Positions 17,917-25,780 of a DNA stretch of 64,000 nucleotides are shown here, piece by piece. The notes beneath the pieces were generated by a model, which ran no database searches, was not told where the DNA came from, and saw nothing but the letters and a program-made list of their open reading frames with translations. The position numbers and the translations under genes were made by a program. The stretch comes from Thiobacillus sp. Lineage in GTDB: Bacteria > Pseudomonadota > Gammaproteobacteria > Burkholderiales > Thiobacillaceae. How positions within the stretch are numbered: position 1 is the first letter of the stretch; every line of letters begins with the position of its first letter. The stretch covers positions 108,777 through 172,776 of the forward strand of contig NZ_JAUYRI010000003.1 of assembly GCF_030696885.1 (NCBI RefSeq). The letters are read 5' to 3'.

Positions 17917-18492
17917 TTAGCAGCCCGTGGTCACGGCTGCACTGATCAACGCGGCGCCGCCGGTTGCGGTGGTGGAAGGACGGTAGGTGAACTGGCAATT
18001 GGCCGGGATCCGTGCGCCGGTAACGCCGATCGTCAGCACCGAAGCAATCGCGGCGCCGCCGCCGGCGACGGTATAGCCTTCCGCGGCGAGAGCCGTGTTG
18101 GCTTGCGCGATGGTCGTGCCAGCGGGCAGGAAGACAGAGGTCAGCCCGGCCGCGTTGATGATGCCGCGGGCATCGGAAGTGGGGTAGCCGTTAATAATGT
18201 TGATCAGACCATTTTCGGTACAGACCGTGCCTGCGGCGGTGACAGCGTTGGTTGCGTTGGTGGCTGCACCTGCGCAACCGCCCGTATCGGCCACGCCGCC
18301 GCGAACCAGCACCACACCATGGACCATCGCAGAGGCCGCCTGCACCGCCCCGCGCGCCGCATTCAGCTTGGCGGCACGCGCATCGCCCTGGATGTTGGTG
18401 AAGCGCGGCAACGCCACCGCGGCGAGGATGCCGAGGATGACGATGACGACGATGAGTTCGATCATGGTGAAGCCGTGCTGTCTTGTTTTCAT
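17917..18492 (-). CDS. mshA: Major MSHA-type pilin (MshA/MshB)
   Basis: 191 residues. The leader MKTRQHG precedes FTMIELIVVIVILGILAAVALPRF, a canonical type IVa pilin N-terminus with Glu5, followed by an MSHA-like IQGDARAAKLNAARGAVQ helix. Cys pairs are present (GGCAG/TVCTENG and a C-terminal loop closing at the final Cys). GGAGAAC precedes the ATG at 18492. It stands between mshG and mshC with 123 free bases upstream, the largest gap in the cluster, as expected if the major pilin has its own promoter. It could equally be named mshB. Confidence 0.88.
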   Translation of the reverse strand: MKTRQHGFTMIELIVVIVILGILAAVALPRFTNIQGDARAAKLNAARGAVQAASAMVHGVVLVRGGVADTGGCAGAATNATNAVTAAGTVCTENGLINIINGYPTSDARGIINAAGLTSVFLPAGTTIAQANTALAAEGYTVAGGGAAIASVLTIGVTGARIPANCQFTYRPSTTATGGAALISAAVTTGC

Positions 18493-18615
18493 TGTGTTCT
18501 CCTGCGTAATTGGATGAAGTCTGCATGCCGACACCGCCAAACGGCGTGGCCCATACAAACTATTGCGGCCGTCAGCGCAAATACTTGAGCAAGTAATTGA
18601 ATCTGCAGTTGAAAA

Positions 18616-19842
18616 CTACTTGATTGCTACGCTGGCCAGATCCCACATCGGCAGGAACACGCCGAGCGCCAGCACCAGTACGACGCCGCCCATGGCGACG
18701 ATGATGATGGGTTCGACGCGAGCGGCGAGGGTCTTGATTTCGTAATCCACCTCACGCTCGTACATGCCGGCGACTTCCTGCATCAGATCGTCGATGCTGC
18801 CGGTTTCCTCGCCGACGGCGATCATCTGCAGAACCACCGGGTTGAACACGGCGGCGTTCTGCGCGGTGCGCAAGACCGATTCGCCGCGCTCGATGCCGTT
18901 GCGCATCTGCTCGACGCGCGAGGCAATCCAGGCGTTGTCGGTGACTTCGGCCACCACCGAGAGCGCCTGCGCGGCGGGGATGCCGCTTTTGAGCGACAGC
19001 GCCAGGGTGCGCGCAAACCGGGCCAGCGTGCTGCGCAGGATGATCGAGCCGGTAAGCGGAATTTTGAGTTTGTAGCGATCCCAGATCAGCCGCCCCTCGG
19101 GGGAAGCGCGCCACAGGCGAAACCCGGCGATGGCCAGCACCAGACCCGCCAGCATGAGCCAGCCATACTCAATCGTGATCCGCGAGGATTCGATCAGAAT
19201 CCGCGTCATCAGCGGCAGTTCGGCTCCCAGCCCGGCATAGACCTTGGCGAAGGCCGGGATGACGAAAACATTGATGACGGCCACCGCGACCACCATGGCG
19301 ATCAGGACGAAACTCGGATAGCGCAGGGCCTCCTTGATGCGGGCACGGGTCTCGCGTTCGAACTCGAGGTGCTCGAACATCCGCAGGAAGATCTCGTCGA
19401 GCCGGCCGGTCGCCTCGCCGACCCGCACCATCGCCACGTAGAAAGGCGAAAAGACCTTGGGATGCTGGCGCATCGCCGTCGACAGATCGCGGCCGGCTTC
19501 AAGCGATTCCTTCAGCGAGGTGATCACCTGGGCAAACACGACATTGGTCGTCGATTCGATCAGGCCGGTGAGCGACCGCAGGATGGGCACGCCGGCACGC
19601 ATCAGCGTATAGAGCTGGCGCGAGAACAGCTGCACGTCGATGGGCTGGACGGTGGGCGCGAACAGGCCCGGGCCTTTCGGCTTCGCGCCCCGGCGCTCGG
19701 CCTGGTCGGTTTCATGGATGGCGATGGGCGAGATGCCATTTTTCAGCAGGCTGCTGGCACAGGCGGCCGCGTTGTCCGCCTCGAGGAAGCCCTGGGTCTT
19801 GTCGCCACTCTGGGTGCGGCCGGTGTAGGCAAAGCGCAGCAT
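18616..19842 (-). CDS. mshG: MSHA pilus platform protein MshG (GspF/PilC family)
   Basis: 408 residues. It has two T2SS-F domains (~65-190 and ~270-395), each followed by membrane helices, with the conserved FSRQLYTLMRAGVPI and TLARFARTLALSLKSGIPAAQAL blocks. It is the polytopic inner-membrane protein that works with the MshE ATPase. Start: ATG at 19842 shares bases with the mshE stop (TGATG), giving tight coupling. Confidence 0.93.
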   Translation of the reverse strand: MLRFAYTGRTQSGDKTQGFLEADNAAACASSLLKNGISPIAIHETDQAERRGAKPKGPGLFAPTVQPIDVQLFSRQLYTLMRAGVPILRSLTGLIESTTNVVFAQVITSLKESLEAGRDLSTAMRQHPKVFSPFYVAMVRVGEATGRLDEIFLRMFEHLEFERETRARIKEALRYPSFVLIAMVVAVAVINVFVIPAFAKVYAGLGAELPLMTRILIESSRITIEYGWLMLAGLVLAIAGFRLWRASPEGRLIWDRYKLKIPLTGSIILRSTLARFARTLALSLKSGIPAAQALSVVAEVTDNAWIASRVEQMRNGIERGESVLRTAQNAAVFNPVVLQMIAVGEETGSIDDLMQEVAGMYEREVDYEIKTLAARVEPIIIVAMGGVVLVLALGVFLPMWDLASVAIK

Positions 19843-21599
19843 CAGCCCGTTTCGTCCTGGGCGCTTGCGCGCATCGCCTCGGCCAGCGAGGTCACGCCGG
19901 CCCGCGCCAGCGCAATGGTCTGATCACGCAGGGTGTGACCGGCCAGGGCCGCGCGCGCAGCCGCCACGAATTCGGCGGGATTCTTGCGGGCCAGGCTTTC
20001 CGCCAGCGCGGCATTGATTTCGAGCAGTTCATGGACGGCGCACCGCCCGGAATACCCGGTGCCATGGCAGCGGTCGCACCCCGCCCCCGCGACATAGCCG
20101 TCTTCCGTATGGGCCTCGGTCTGCGCCCGTCCGAGCCAGACCCGTTCCTGCGGCGTCACGGCATGCGGCGCCTTGCAGTGGCCGCACACCTTGCGCACCA
20201 GTCGCTGCGCCAGCACGCCCTGCACCGAGGTTGCCACCATGAAGGCGGGCACGCCCATGTCGAGCAGGCGCACCGGGGTGGAAGCGGCGTCGTTGGTGTG
20301 CAGGGTGGACAGCACCAGGTGGCCGGTCATCGCCGCCCTGAGCGCAACCTGGGCGGTGTCTGCATCGCGCATCTCGCCGACCAGGATCACGTCCGGGTCC
20401 TGGCGCAGGATGGCGCGCAGCACGCGGGCAAAACTGAGGTCGATCTTTTCGTTGGCCTGCACCTGGTTGACGCCGGGCAGCCGGTATTCCACCGGGTCCT
20501 CGACCGTAATGATCTTGGTGCCAGGATCGTTGAGCTCGCCGAGCGCGGCATAGAGGGTGGTGGTCTTGCCGCTGCCGGTGGGGCCGGTCACCAGCACCAG
20601 GCCGTTGGGGCGGTGCAGGATGGCACGGAAACGCTCCAGCATGTCTGGCGGCATCCCCAGATTGTCGAGGGTAATGAGATTGTCGCCCTGGCTCAGCAGT
20701 CGCATCACCACCGATTCGCCGTATTGGGTGGGCATGGTGGACAGTCGCACATCGACGGTGCGGCCGCGCACCTTGACCGCGAAGCGGCCGTCCTGCGGCA
20801 GGCGCTTTTCGGAGATATCCAGTCCGGATACGATCTTCAGGCGCAGCGCCAGCGCCGGCGCGATCTTGAGGTCGGCCTGCGTCTGCGCATGCAGAATGCC
20901 ATCGATGCGGAAGCGGATGGCCAGGTGCTTTTCCTGCGGCTCGATGTGGACGTCGGATGCCCCCACCTGCAGCGCATCCTCGAACAGTGTTTGCAACAGG
21001 CGCACCACCGGCGCGTCGGCCTGGCCTTCGCCGAGCGATTCGAGGCCAATGATGCTGGCCTCGCTTTCGCCCATGTCGCGCGCGAGTTCCTGGGTCAGGC
21101 CGTGAATGTCGTCGGTGCGCCGGTAGATGCGGTCGATCGCCGCCAGCAGGTCGCCTTCGGCGACCACGGCCAGTTGGATGCTCTCGTGGATCAGCCGGGC
21201 GATCTCGTCGTAGGCCGACAGGTCAGTCGGGTCGGCCATGCCGACAAAAATGCTGCCGTCGCGTCGCGCCAGCGGGATGGCCCGGAAGCGGCGCGCCTGC
21301 GCTTCCGGCAGCAACTGCAGCACGGACGCTTCGGGGCTGAATTTCCGCAGATCGATGAAAGGAAGACTCAACTGCCGCGCCAGCGCCTGCGCGATGTCGT
21401 TTTCGCCCGCCAGCCCGCTTTCGACAATGATGCGGCCGAGCCGGCGTCCGCTTTTCTTCTGCGCCGCCAGCGCGATGTCCAGGTCGGCGGCAGAAATCAC
21501 CTTCTGCTCGACGAGCAGGTCGCCCAGACGAATTTTCTGGCGCGCGGGGGGCGGCGAGGCGGGCGGCGCTGCGGTTTCTGTCATGGTCGGTTCATTCAC
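19842..21599 (-). CDS. mshE: MSHA pilus assembly ATPase MshE (GspE family), c-di-GMP-type N-domain
   Basis: 585 residues. The N-terminal domain carries two MshEN-type motifs: RLGDLLVEQ...LDIALAAQ (~24-47) and RLGRIIVESG...IAQALARQ (~53-76). This motif is known to bind c-di-GMP in Vibrio MshE. The C-terminal ATPase has Walker A GPTGSGKTTT, Asp box, Walker B (ILVGEMRD), His boxes, and a CxxC...CxxC zinc site (CGHCKAP and CDRCHGTGYSGR). It powers pilus extension. ATG 21599 was taken; ATG 21584 is possible. It heads the pilus gene cluster. Confidence 0.94.
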   Translation of the reverse strand: MNEPTMTETAAPPASPPPARQKIRLGDLLVEQKVISAADLDIALAAQKKSGRRLGRIIVESGLAGENDIAQALARQLSLPFIDLRKFSPEASVLQLLPEAQARRFRAIPLARRDGSIFVGMADPTDLSAYDEIARLIHESIQLAVVAEGDLLAAIDRIYRRTDDIHGLTQELARDMGESEASIIGLESLGEGQADAPVVRLLQTLFEDALQVGASDVHIEPQEKHLAIRFRIDGILHAQTQADLKIAPALALRLKIVSGLDISEKRLPQDGRFAVKVRGRTVDVRLSTMPTQYGESVVMRLLSQGDNLITLDNLGMPPDMLERFRAILHRPNGLVLVTGPTGSGKTTTLYAALGELNDPGTKIITVEDPVEYRLPGVNQVQANEKIDLSFARVLRAILRQDPDVILVGEMRDADTAQVALRAAMTGHLVLSTLHTNDAASTPVRLLDMGVPAFMVATSVQGVLAQRLVRKVCGHCKAPHAVTPQERVWLGRAQTEAHTEDGYVAGAGCDRCHGTGYSGRCAVHELLEINAALAESLARKNPAEFVAAARAALAGHTLRDQTIALARAGVTSLAEAMRASAQDETG

Positions 21600-21625
21600 G
21601 CGTCAGGATGAGCACGTATCGGCCC

Positions 21626-21658
21626 GATCCGGCCATGTCTTTAAAAATGGCCCGGATC
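21626..21658 (-). promoter_or_regulatory. Stem-loop in the mshE leader
   Basis: An imperfect inverted repeat, GATCCGGCCAT (21626-21636) and ATGGCCCGGATC (21647-21658), surrounds a 10-base AT-rich loop, 27 bases before the mshE ATG. There is no T-run on the minus strand, so it is not a clear terminator. It could be an RNA processing or regulatory hairpin between the hslO unit and the pilus genes. Confidence 0.35.
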
Positions 21659-21664
21659 CCGCCA

Positions 21665-21949
21665 TCAGCGGGACTGCGGCTGGACCAGTTCTCCCGGCCG
21701 GCTGCCGGGCCGCAGCGTGCCCTGATAGATGAAACCCGCGCCATAGCGCCGGCTGCCGTCTGGCGCGACGATCGGCTCGTTCTCGCTCCAGATCCAGACA
21801 TGGCCCTCGCGGGTGTCCAGAATGAAAGCCCGCCCGCCGCCCTGCCCGCCGGGCGCGCCCGCCAGCGGCAGCGCCTGGTAGCGCCCTTCGTCCGCCAGCG
21901 CGCCGCTCGCCAGCACCAGCAGTCCCATTGCCATCCATCGTGTCCGCAT
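21665..21949 (-). CDS. Small exported protein of unknown function
   Basis: About 94 residues: a signal peptide (MGLLVLASGALA, cut near residue 19) and a ~75-residue mature domain with Trp-rich DTREGHVWIWSENEP and a repeated Gly/Arg pattern. I do not recognise the family; the strand pattern resembles small periplasmic beta proteins. The ATG at 21949 follows a strong AAGGAGG 5 bases upstream. An ATG at 21964 would overlap the hslO stop as ATGA. It lies between hslO and mshE on the same strand, so it may be co-transcribed with either. Confidence 0.65.
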   Translation of the reverse strand: MRTRWMAMGLLVLASGALADEGRYQALPLAGAPGGQGGGRAFILDTREGHVWIWSENEPIVAPDGSRRYGAGFIYQGTLRPGSRPGELVQPQSR

Positions 21950-21960
21950 CACGCCCTCCT

Positions 21961-22812
21961 TCATTTGAACAAGGCCGCCACCGCGGCGGCATCAAGTACA
22001 TATTCATGGTTGCAGATGTCGTCGTGCACCCGGATTTCGCCCTGCTCGGCGAGGATGGATTCACATTCCGCGCGCCCCACGCCGTGCAGCATGGCATGGA
22101 TCTTGGCCGGATCATACGGGCAGTGATAGTGGACCGGGCGCGGGTCGTAGACGCGCACATCCTCTTCGGGGAACAGACGCTCGATCAGCTTGATCGCGCC
22201 GAGGCCGAGCAATTCGTCCGGCCGCACGGTGTCGGCCAGGATCTGCAGCCGGTTCCAGCCGTCGGGGTCGCGCGCTTCTGCGCCCGGCAGCGCCTGCAGA
22301 AAGAGCCCGGCGGCGGTTTCGCCATTGGCCGCCAGCCACAGCCGGGTCGGCGTCTGCTCGGACTGTTCCAGGTAATGCTCGAACACCGCCGCCAATGTCT
22401 CGCCCTGCAGCGGTACATGGCTCTGGTAGGGCTGGCGCATGCCGGCGGCATCGAGCGTCAGGGTCAGCGCGCCCGCACCGAGCAGTTCCGGCAGGCTGCC
22501 GGCCGCCAGTTCGGCCGGCGCCCGCGCCATGCCGCGCAGACGCAATTGCTCGTCGCAATCCATCACCAGCAGCGACACCGCGCCTTCGCCGCGCAGCTGG
22601 AAGGTGATCCGCCCTGCCTGCTTGAGGTTGGCGGTGATCAGCGTGGTGACGCCCGCCAGCTGGCCCAGCAATTCCAGTACGGGTTCAGGGTAGGCGCGGC
22701 CCGCGGTCATCTGCTGCCAGGCATCGCCCAGCTGCACCCAGGCGCCGCGAATGTCGAGTTGCTCGAACAGAAAGCCGCGCACCCGGCTGGGCTGCGTGTC
22801 GGCGGCGCTCAA
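21961..22812 (-). CDS. hslO: Hsp33-family redox chaperone with altered zinc site
   Basis: 283 residues of the Hsp33 fold (residues ~8-215, with LLVMDCDEQLRLRGMAR and QPYQSHVPLQGETLA), a holdase active on oxidation in E. coli. The C-terminal zinc switch is unusual. Where E. coli has CxC and CxxC, this protein has Y-H-C231 and D-D-I-C267, so one Cys of each pair is lost; an extra Cys250 lies between. The switch may be weak or use other ligands. TTG at 22812 overlaps the stop of the VWA gene (TTGA) and gives the expected N-terminus. Confidence 0.9.
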   Translation of the reverse strand: MSAADTQPSRVRGFLFEQLDIRGAWVQLGDAWQQMTAGRAYPEPVLELLGQLAGVTTLITANLKQAGRITFQLRGEGAVSLLVMDCDEQLRLRGMARAPAELAAGSLPELLGAGALTLTLDAAGMRQPYQSHVPLQGETLAAVFEHYLEQSEQTPTRLWLAANGETAAGLFLQALPGAEARDPDGWNRLQILADTVRPDELLGLGAIKLIERLFPEEDVRVYDPRPVHYHCPYDPAKIHAMLHGVGRAECESILAEQGEIRVHDDICNHEYVLDAAAVAALFK

Positions 22813-24065
22813 TTAAGTTGCACCCGCTCGCCCCACGGCACGGCGCCCTTGCCCTTGACCAGCCAGACCACCGGGTAATTCGGCGGCAGCTTGGGGAAGT
22901 CGCCTTCGGCATCGGTGAAGTACACCAGCATGTTGGGGCTGCGGTTTTCGTGTTCGACCCAGTCGAACACCGGACGGAAATCGGTGCCGCCGCCGCCTTC
23001 GATATCAGTGGGAAGTTGCATGGTGTCCCACGGCTCGAATTCCCACGGCGCTTTATCAGCCACGTGGTTGTCGCACGCGAGCAAGGTGATGCGGGCGCGC
23101 ACCTGGCCTTTCAGCGCATCGAGCTCGCTGACGAATTCGCGCAGCTCGTCATCGCTGATCGAGCCGCTGGTGTCGATCGCGGCGACGACTTCGATGCCCT
23201 CGCTCGACAGCCGTGGCAGCAGCGCATCGCCTTCGCGCCGCGACGGCCGCCGCCACGAATAGTCGTCGCGCTGGTTGACCGCAAAGAAGCGCGCCAGCAG
23301 CGCGCGCCACGGCAGGCTCGGCGCCAGCAGGCCGTCGACCCAGCGCATCATCGACTGCGACAGCTTGCCCGCCTGGCGCGCGGCCTGGGCGGCGGCGGCC
23401 AGCCGGTTCTTCCACTGCTCGGCCAATTCCTCGCGTTCGCTGGGCGACAGCTCGTTCGGCTTTTGCGAGGCCTGGCTGCCGCTGCCCTCTTTTTCCTCCG
23501 CCTGGCTCTGACCTTCCTTACCCTGGCCGCCCGACTCGCCGGCATCGGGGTCATCCTGGCGCTCGTTCTCGTCGGGACTTGCGCCCTGCTCGTTGTCGCT
23601 GTCGAACAGGTGCTGGTCGAAGGATTCCTCCGGCGTGTCCTCGGGAATCAGCGGGTAGATCTCCTCCGCCGACAGCGTCATGAAATTCTGGTCGGCGAGG
23701 ATGCCGTGCAGCGGCGGCTTCAGGCCTTCCTCGATCAGGATCAGGTTCACCGCGTGGTCGCAGGCCACGTCCCAGCGTCGCTTCACCCGGTGGTTGCGGC
23801 GATGCGGATGGCCCATCGCGCAATGCATCGCCTCGTGCGCCAGCACGAACTGCGTCTGCGCCAGCGACAGGTTTTCGACGAATTTGGGATTGAAATAGAA
23901 GGCCTGCGCGTCGGTGCCGGTGGTGGTGCACCACTCGCCGCCCGGCTTCAGCGGCAGATGCATCACCAGCGCGCCCAGAAACGGCCGCTCCATGATCAGC
24001 CGCGTGCGCGCGGCGGCAAGCTTGGTGAGGATGGGTTGGAGCGCGGCGTCGTTGGCTTCAGCCAT
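22809..24065 (-). CDS. VWA-like domain protein with N-terminal putative metallopeptidase
   Basis: About 418 residues. The N-terminal half has HEAMH (residues 77-81) in VLAHEAMHCAMGH, as in the putative zinc metallopeptidase domain of the DUF2201 type. A highly charged Glu/Gln/Ser linker (~150-210) follows. The C-terminal half is a VWA-like domain with MIDAS-type DTSGS, and GGGGTDFRPVFDW. ATG 24065 follows the upstream ATPase gene by 4 bases. Together with the MoxR-type ATPase it forms a recognised AAA+/VWA pair, usually seen as a chaperone-like remodelling module. The target is unknown. Confidence 0.85.
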   Translation of the reverse strand: MAEANDAALQPILTKLAAARTRLIMERPFLGALVMHLPLKPGGEWCTTTGTDAQAFYFNPKFVENLSLAQTQFVLAHEAMHCAMGHPHRRNHRVKRRWDVACDHAVNLILIEEGLKPPLHGILADQNFMTLSAEEIYPLIPEDTPEESFDQHLFDSDNEQGASPDENERQDDPDAGESGGQGKEGQSQAEEKEGSGSQASQKPNELSPSEREELAEQWKNRLAAAAQAARQAGKLSQSMMRWVDGLLAPSLPWRALLARFFAVNQRDDYSWRRPSRREGDALLPRLSSEGIEVVAAIDTSGSISDDELREFVSELDALKGQVRARITLLACDNHVADKAPWEFEPWDTMQLPTDIEGGGGTDFRPVFDWVEHENRSPNMLVYFTDAEGDFPKLPPNYPVVWLVKGKGAVPWGERVQLN

Positions 24066-24069
24066 GGGC

Positions 24070-25113
24070 TTAATGTTCGTACAAGACCAGGTCGGTGATG
24101 CTGTTGGCCCACTCGGCAAACGCCGGCACGGCGAACAGCGGACGGCCCACCGCGCGATGCAGGTCGGACACCAGCATTACCCCCATCTCACGCTGCGGAA
24201 AGCGCTGTGCGTATTTGAGGATGTTGCCGTAGACCGCCGTCGCATTGCCGCTGTCGGCTGCCTGCAGGGCCTTGCGGACCAGCGCGGCGGCGACGCCGTA
24301 CTGCAGGTCGATGCCCTCGGGCACCTCGGCCGCCTCGCCGGCGAGGATGGCGTCGATGTCCGGCATCTGCGCCATGTTGTCGACGAAGGTCTTGAGTTCC
24401 AGTCCCGCCGATTGCCCCACGCAGGCCACCAGCGAGTCGGCCAGCAGCGCGGTACGATCGAATTTCTGCAGCGCGCGGTGCGCGTATTCCCACGAGCGCG
24501 GGCTGGGGAAAGCGATCGGCGTGTGCGCCGGATCGAAGCTGAACAACAGGTCGGGGCGGAAGCGCAGGAAGGCAATCACGCGCGGATCGATGTCCTCGCT
24601 GTGCGCCCAGTCCACCCAGTCGTCCAGGTTCACCTCGACTTCGTAGTGGGTGAAGCGGTTGGCCAGCGGCGCCGGCATCGCGTAGGTGACGCCGCGGTCG
24701 CCCTGGCGGTTGCCGGCGGCGAAGATCACCCAGCCGTCGGGCACCTGGTATTCGCCGAGGCGGCGGTCGAGAATCAGCTGGTAGGCCGCGGCCGACACGG
24801 TCGGCGGCGCCGAGGTGATCTCGTCGAGGAATAGGATGCCGGCCGGGCCGTGGCGCGCGGCATCGGGCAGCACCGAGGGAATCGACCATTCGACCAGCTG
24901 GCCGTTGCGGAACGGAATGCCACGCAGGTCGGTCGGCTCCATTTGCGAGAGGCGGATATCGATCAGCGGCACGCTGTGCTGCAGCGCGATCTTGGCGACG
25001 ATCTGCGACTTGCCGACGCCCGGCGGGCCCCACAGCATCACGGGCGTGTGGTGGCCGTCGGCGGCGCTTTCAAATTCGCGGTCGAGGATGGTTTCGATGT
25101 GGGAGGGACGCAT
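24070..25113 (-). CDS. MoxR-type AAA+ ATPase
   Basis: About 347 residues. It shows Walker A WGPPGVGKS (~28-36), Walker B GILFLDEIT, sensor/arginine-finger region PLANRFTHYEV, and a C-terminal lid. It is the likely energy-using partner of the VWA/metallopeptidase protein encoded 4 bases downstream. I took the ATG at 25113 (MRPSHIETIL) because it matches the start of the AAA domain; in-frame sites upstream would add ten residues. It is the first gene of the run that includes hslO and is divergent from the NUDIX gene. Confidence 0.87.
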   Translation of the reverse strand: MRPSHIETILDREFESAADGHHTPVMLWGPPGVGKSQIVAKIALQHSVPLIDIRLSQMEPTDLRGIPFRNGQLVEWSIPSVLPDAARHGPAGILFLDEITSAPPTVSAAAYQLILDRRLGEYQVPDGWVIFAAGNRQGDRGVTYAMPAPLANRFTHYEVEVNLDDWVDWAHSEDIDPRVIAFLRFRPDLLFSFDPAHTPIAFPSPRSWEYAHRALQKFDRTALLADSLVACVGQSAGLELKTFVDNMAQMPDIDAILAGEAAEVPEGIDLQYGVAAALVRKALQAADSGNATAVYGNILKYAQRFPQREMGVMLVSDLHRAVGRPLFAVPAFAEWANSITDLVLYEH

Positions 25114-25244
25114 GGGCTTTACAACAATACGGAGTGAAGCCAAATGATAATCGCTCGTGCTCGCGCATTCCAGTTTGTTTCGCCCTTGATCGGGAAGGGG
25201 AGATTTTGCTACCGTGCACCCACTAGGGCTGAAATGGATGCAGC

Positions 25245-25778
25245 ATGAATTTTTGCAGTGAATGTGGCAGCGCCGTCATGCTGCGCGTACCGGCCGGAGA
25301 CAATCTGCCGCGTCATATCTGTACCGACTGCGGCACCATCCATTACCAGAATCCAAAAATGGTGGTCGGCTGCATTCCGGAATGGGAAGACAAGGTGCTG
25401 CTGTGCCGCCGCGCGATCGAACCCAAATATGGGCTGTGGACGCTGCCTGCCGGCTTCATGGAAAACGGCGAAACCACGCTGGAAGGCGCGGCGCGCGAAA
25501 CCTGGGAAGAAGCCGGCGCGCGCATTGAGATCGGCGGGCTCTATACCCTGTTCAACCTACCGCACATCAACCAGGTGTATTTGATGTTCCGCGCCCAGTT
25601 GCTGGATCTGGATTTTCAGCCCGGCATCGAATCGCTGGAAACGAAACTCTTTACCGAAGCCGAAATTCCCTGGGACGACATCGCGTTTCGCACCGTGCGC
25701 GCCACGCTGGAACAGTATTTCAACGACCGCCGCGCCGGCTCATTCGACTTTCACTTCGGCGACATCCGCACGCGCTGA
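25245..25778 (+). CDS. NUDIX hydrolase with zinc ribbon
   Basis: 177 residues. An N-terminal zinc ribbon (C4, C7, C26, C29) is followed by a NUDIX fold whose motif is GFMENGETTLEGAARETWEEAGA, matching Gx5Ex7REUxEExGU. It belongs to the ADP-ribose/NADH pyrophosphatase-like group with an N-terminal zinc ribbon. The substrate cannot be told. ATG at 25245 keeps both ribbon cysteine pairs. Its stop lies only two bases from the end of the convergent unknown gene, with no terminator in between. Confidence 0.9.
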   Translation: MNFCSECGSAVMLRVPAGDNLPRHICTDCGTIHYQNPKMVVGCIPEWEDKVLLCRRAIEPKYGLWTLPAGFMENGETTLEGAARETWEEAGARIEIGGLYTLFNLPHINQVYLMFRAQLLDLDFQPGIESLETKLFTEAEIPWDDIAFRTVRATLEQYFNDRRAGSFDFHFGDIRTR

Positions 25779-25780
25779 CG

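Noticed and set aside
18493..18615. Sigma-54 promoter before the major pilin
   Set aside because: A GG-N10-GC pair can be found but the flanking bases do not fit TGGCAC-N5-TTGC well.
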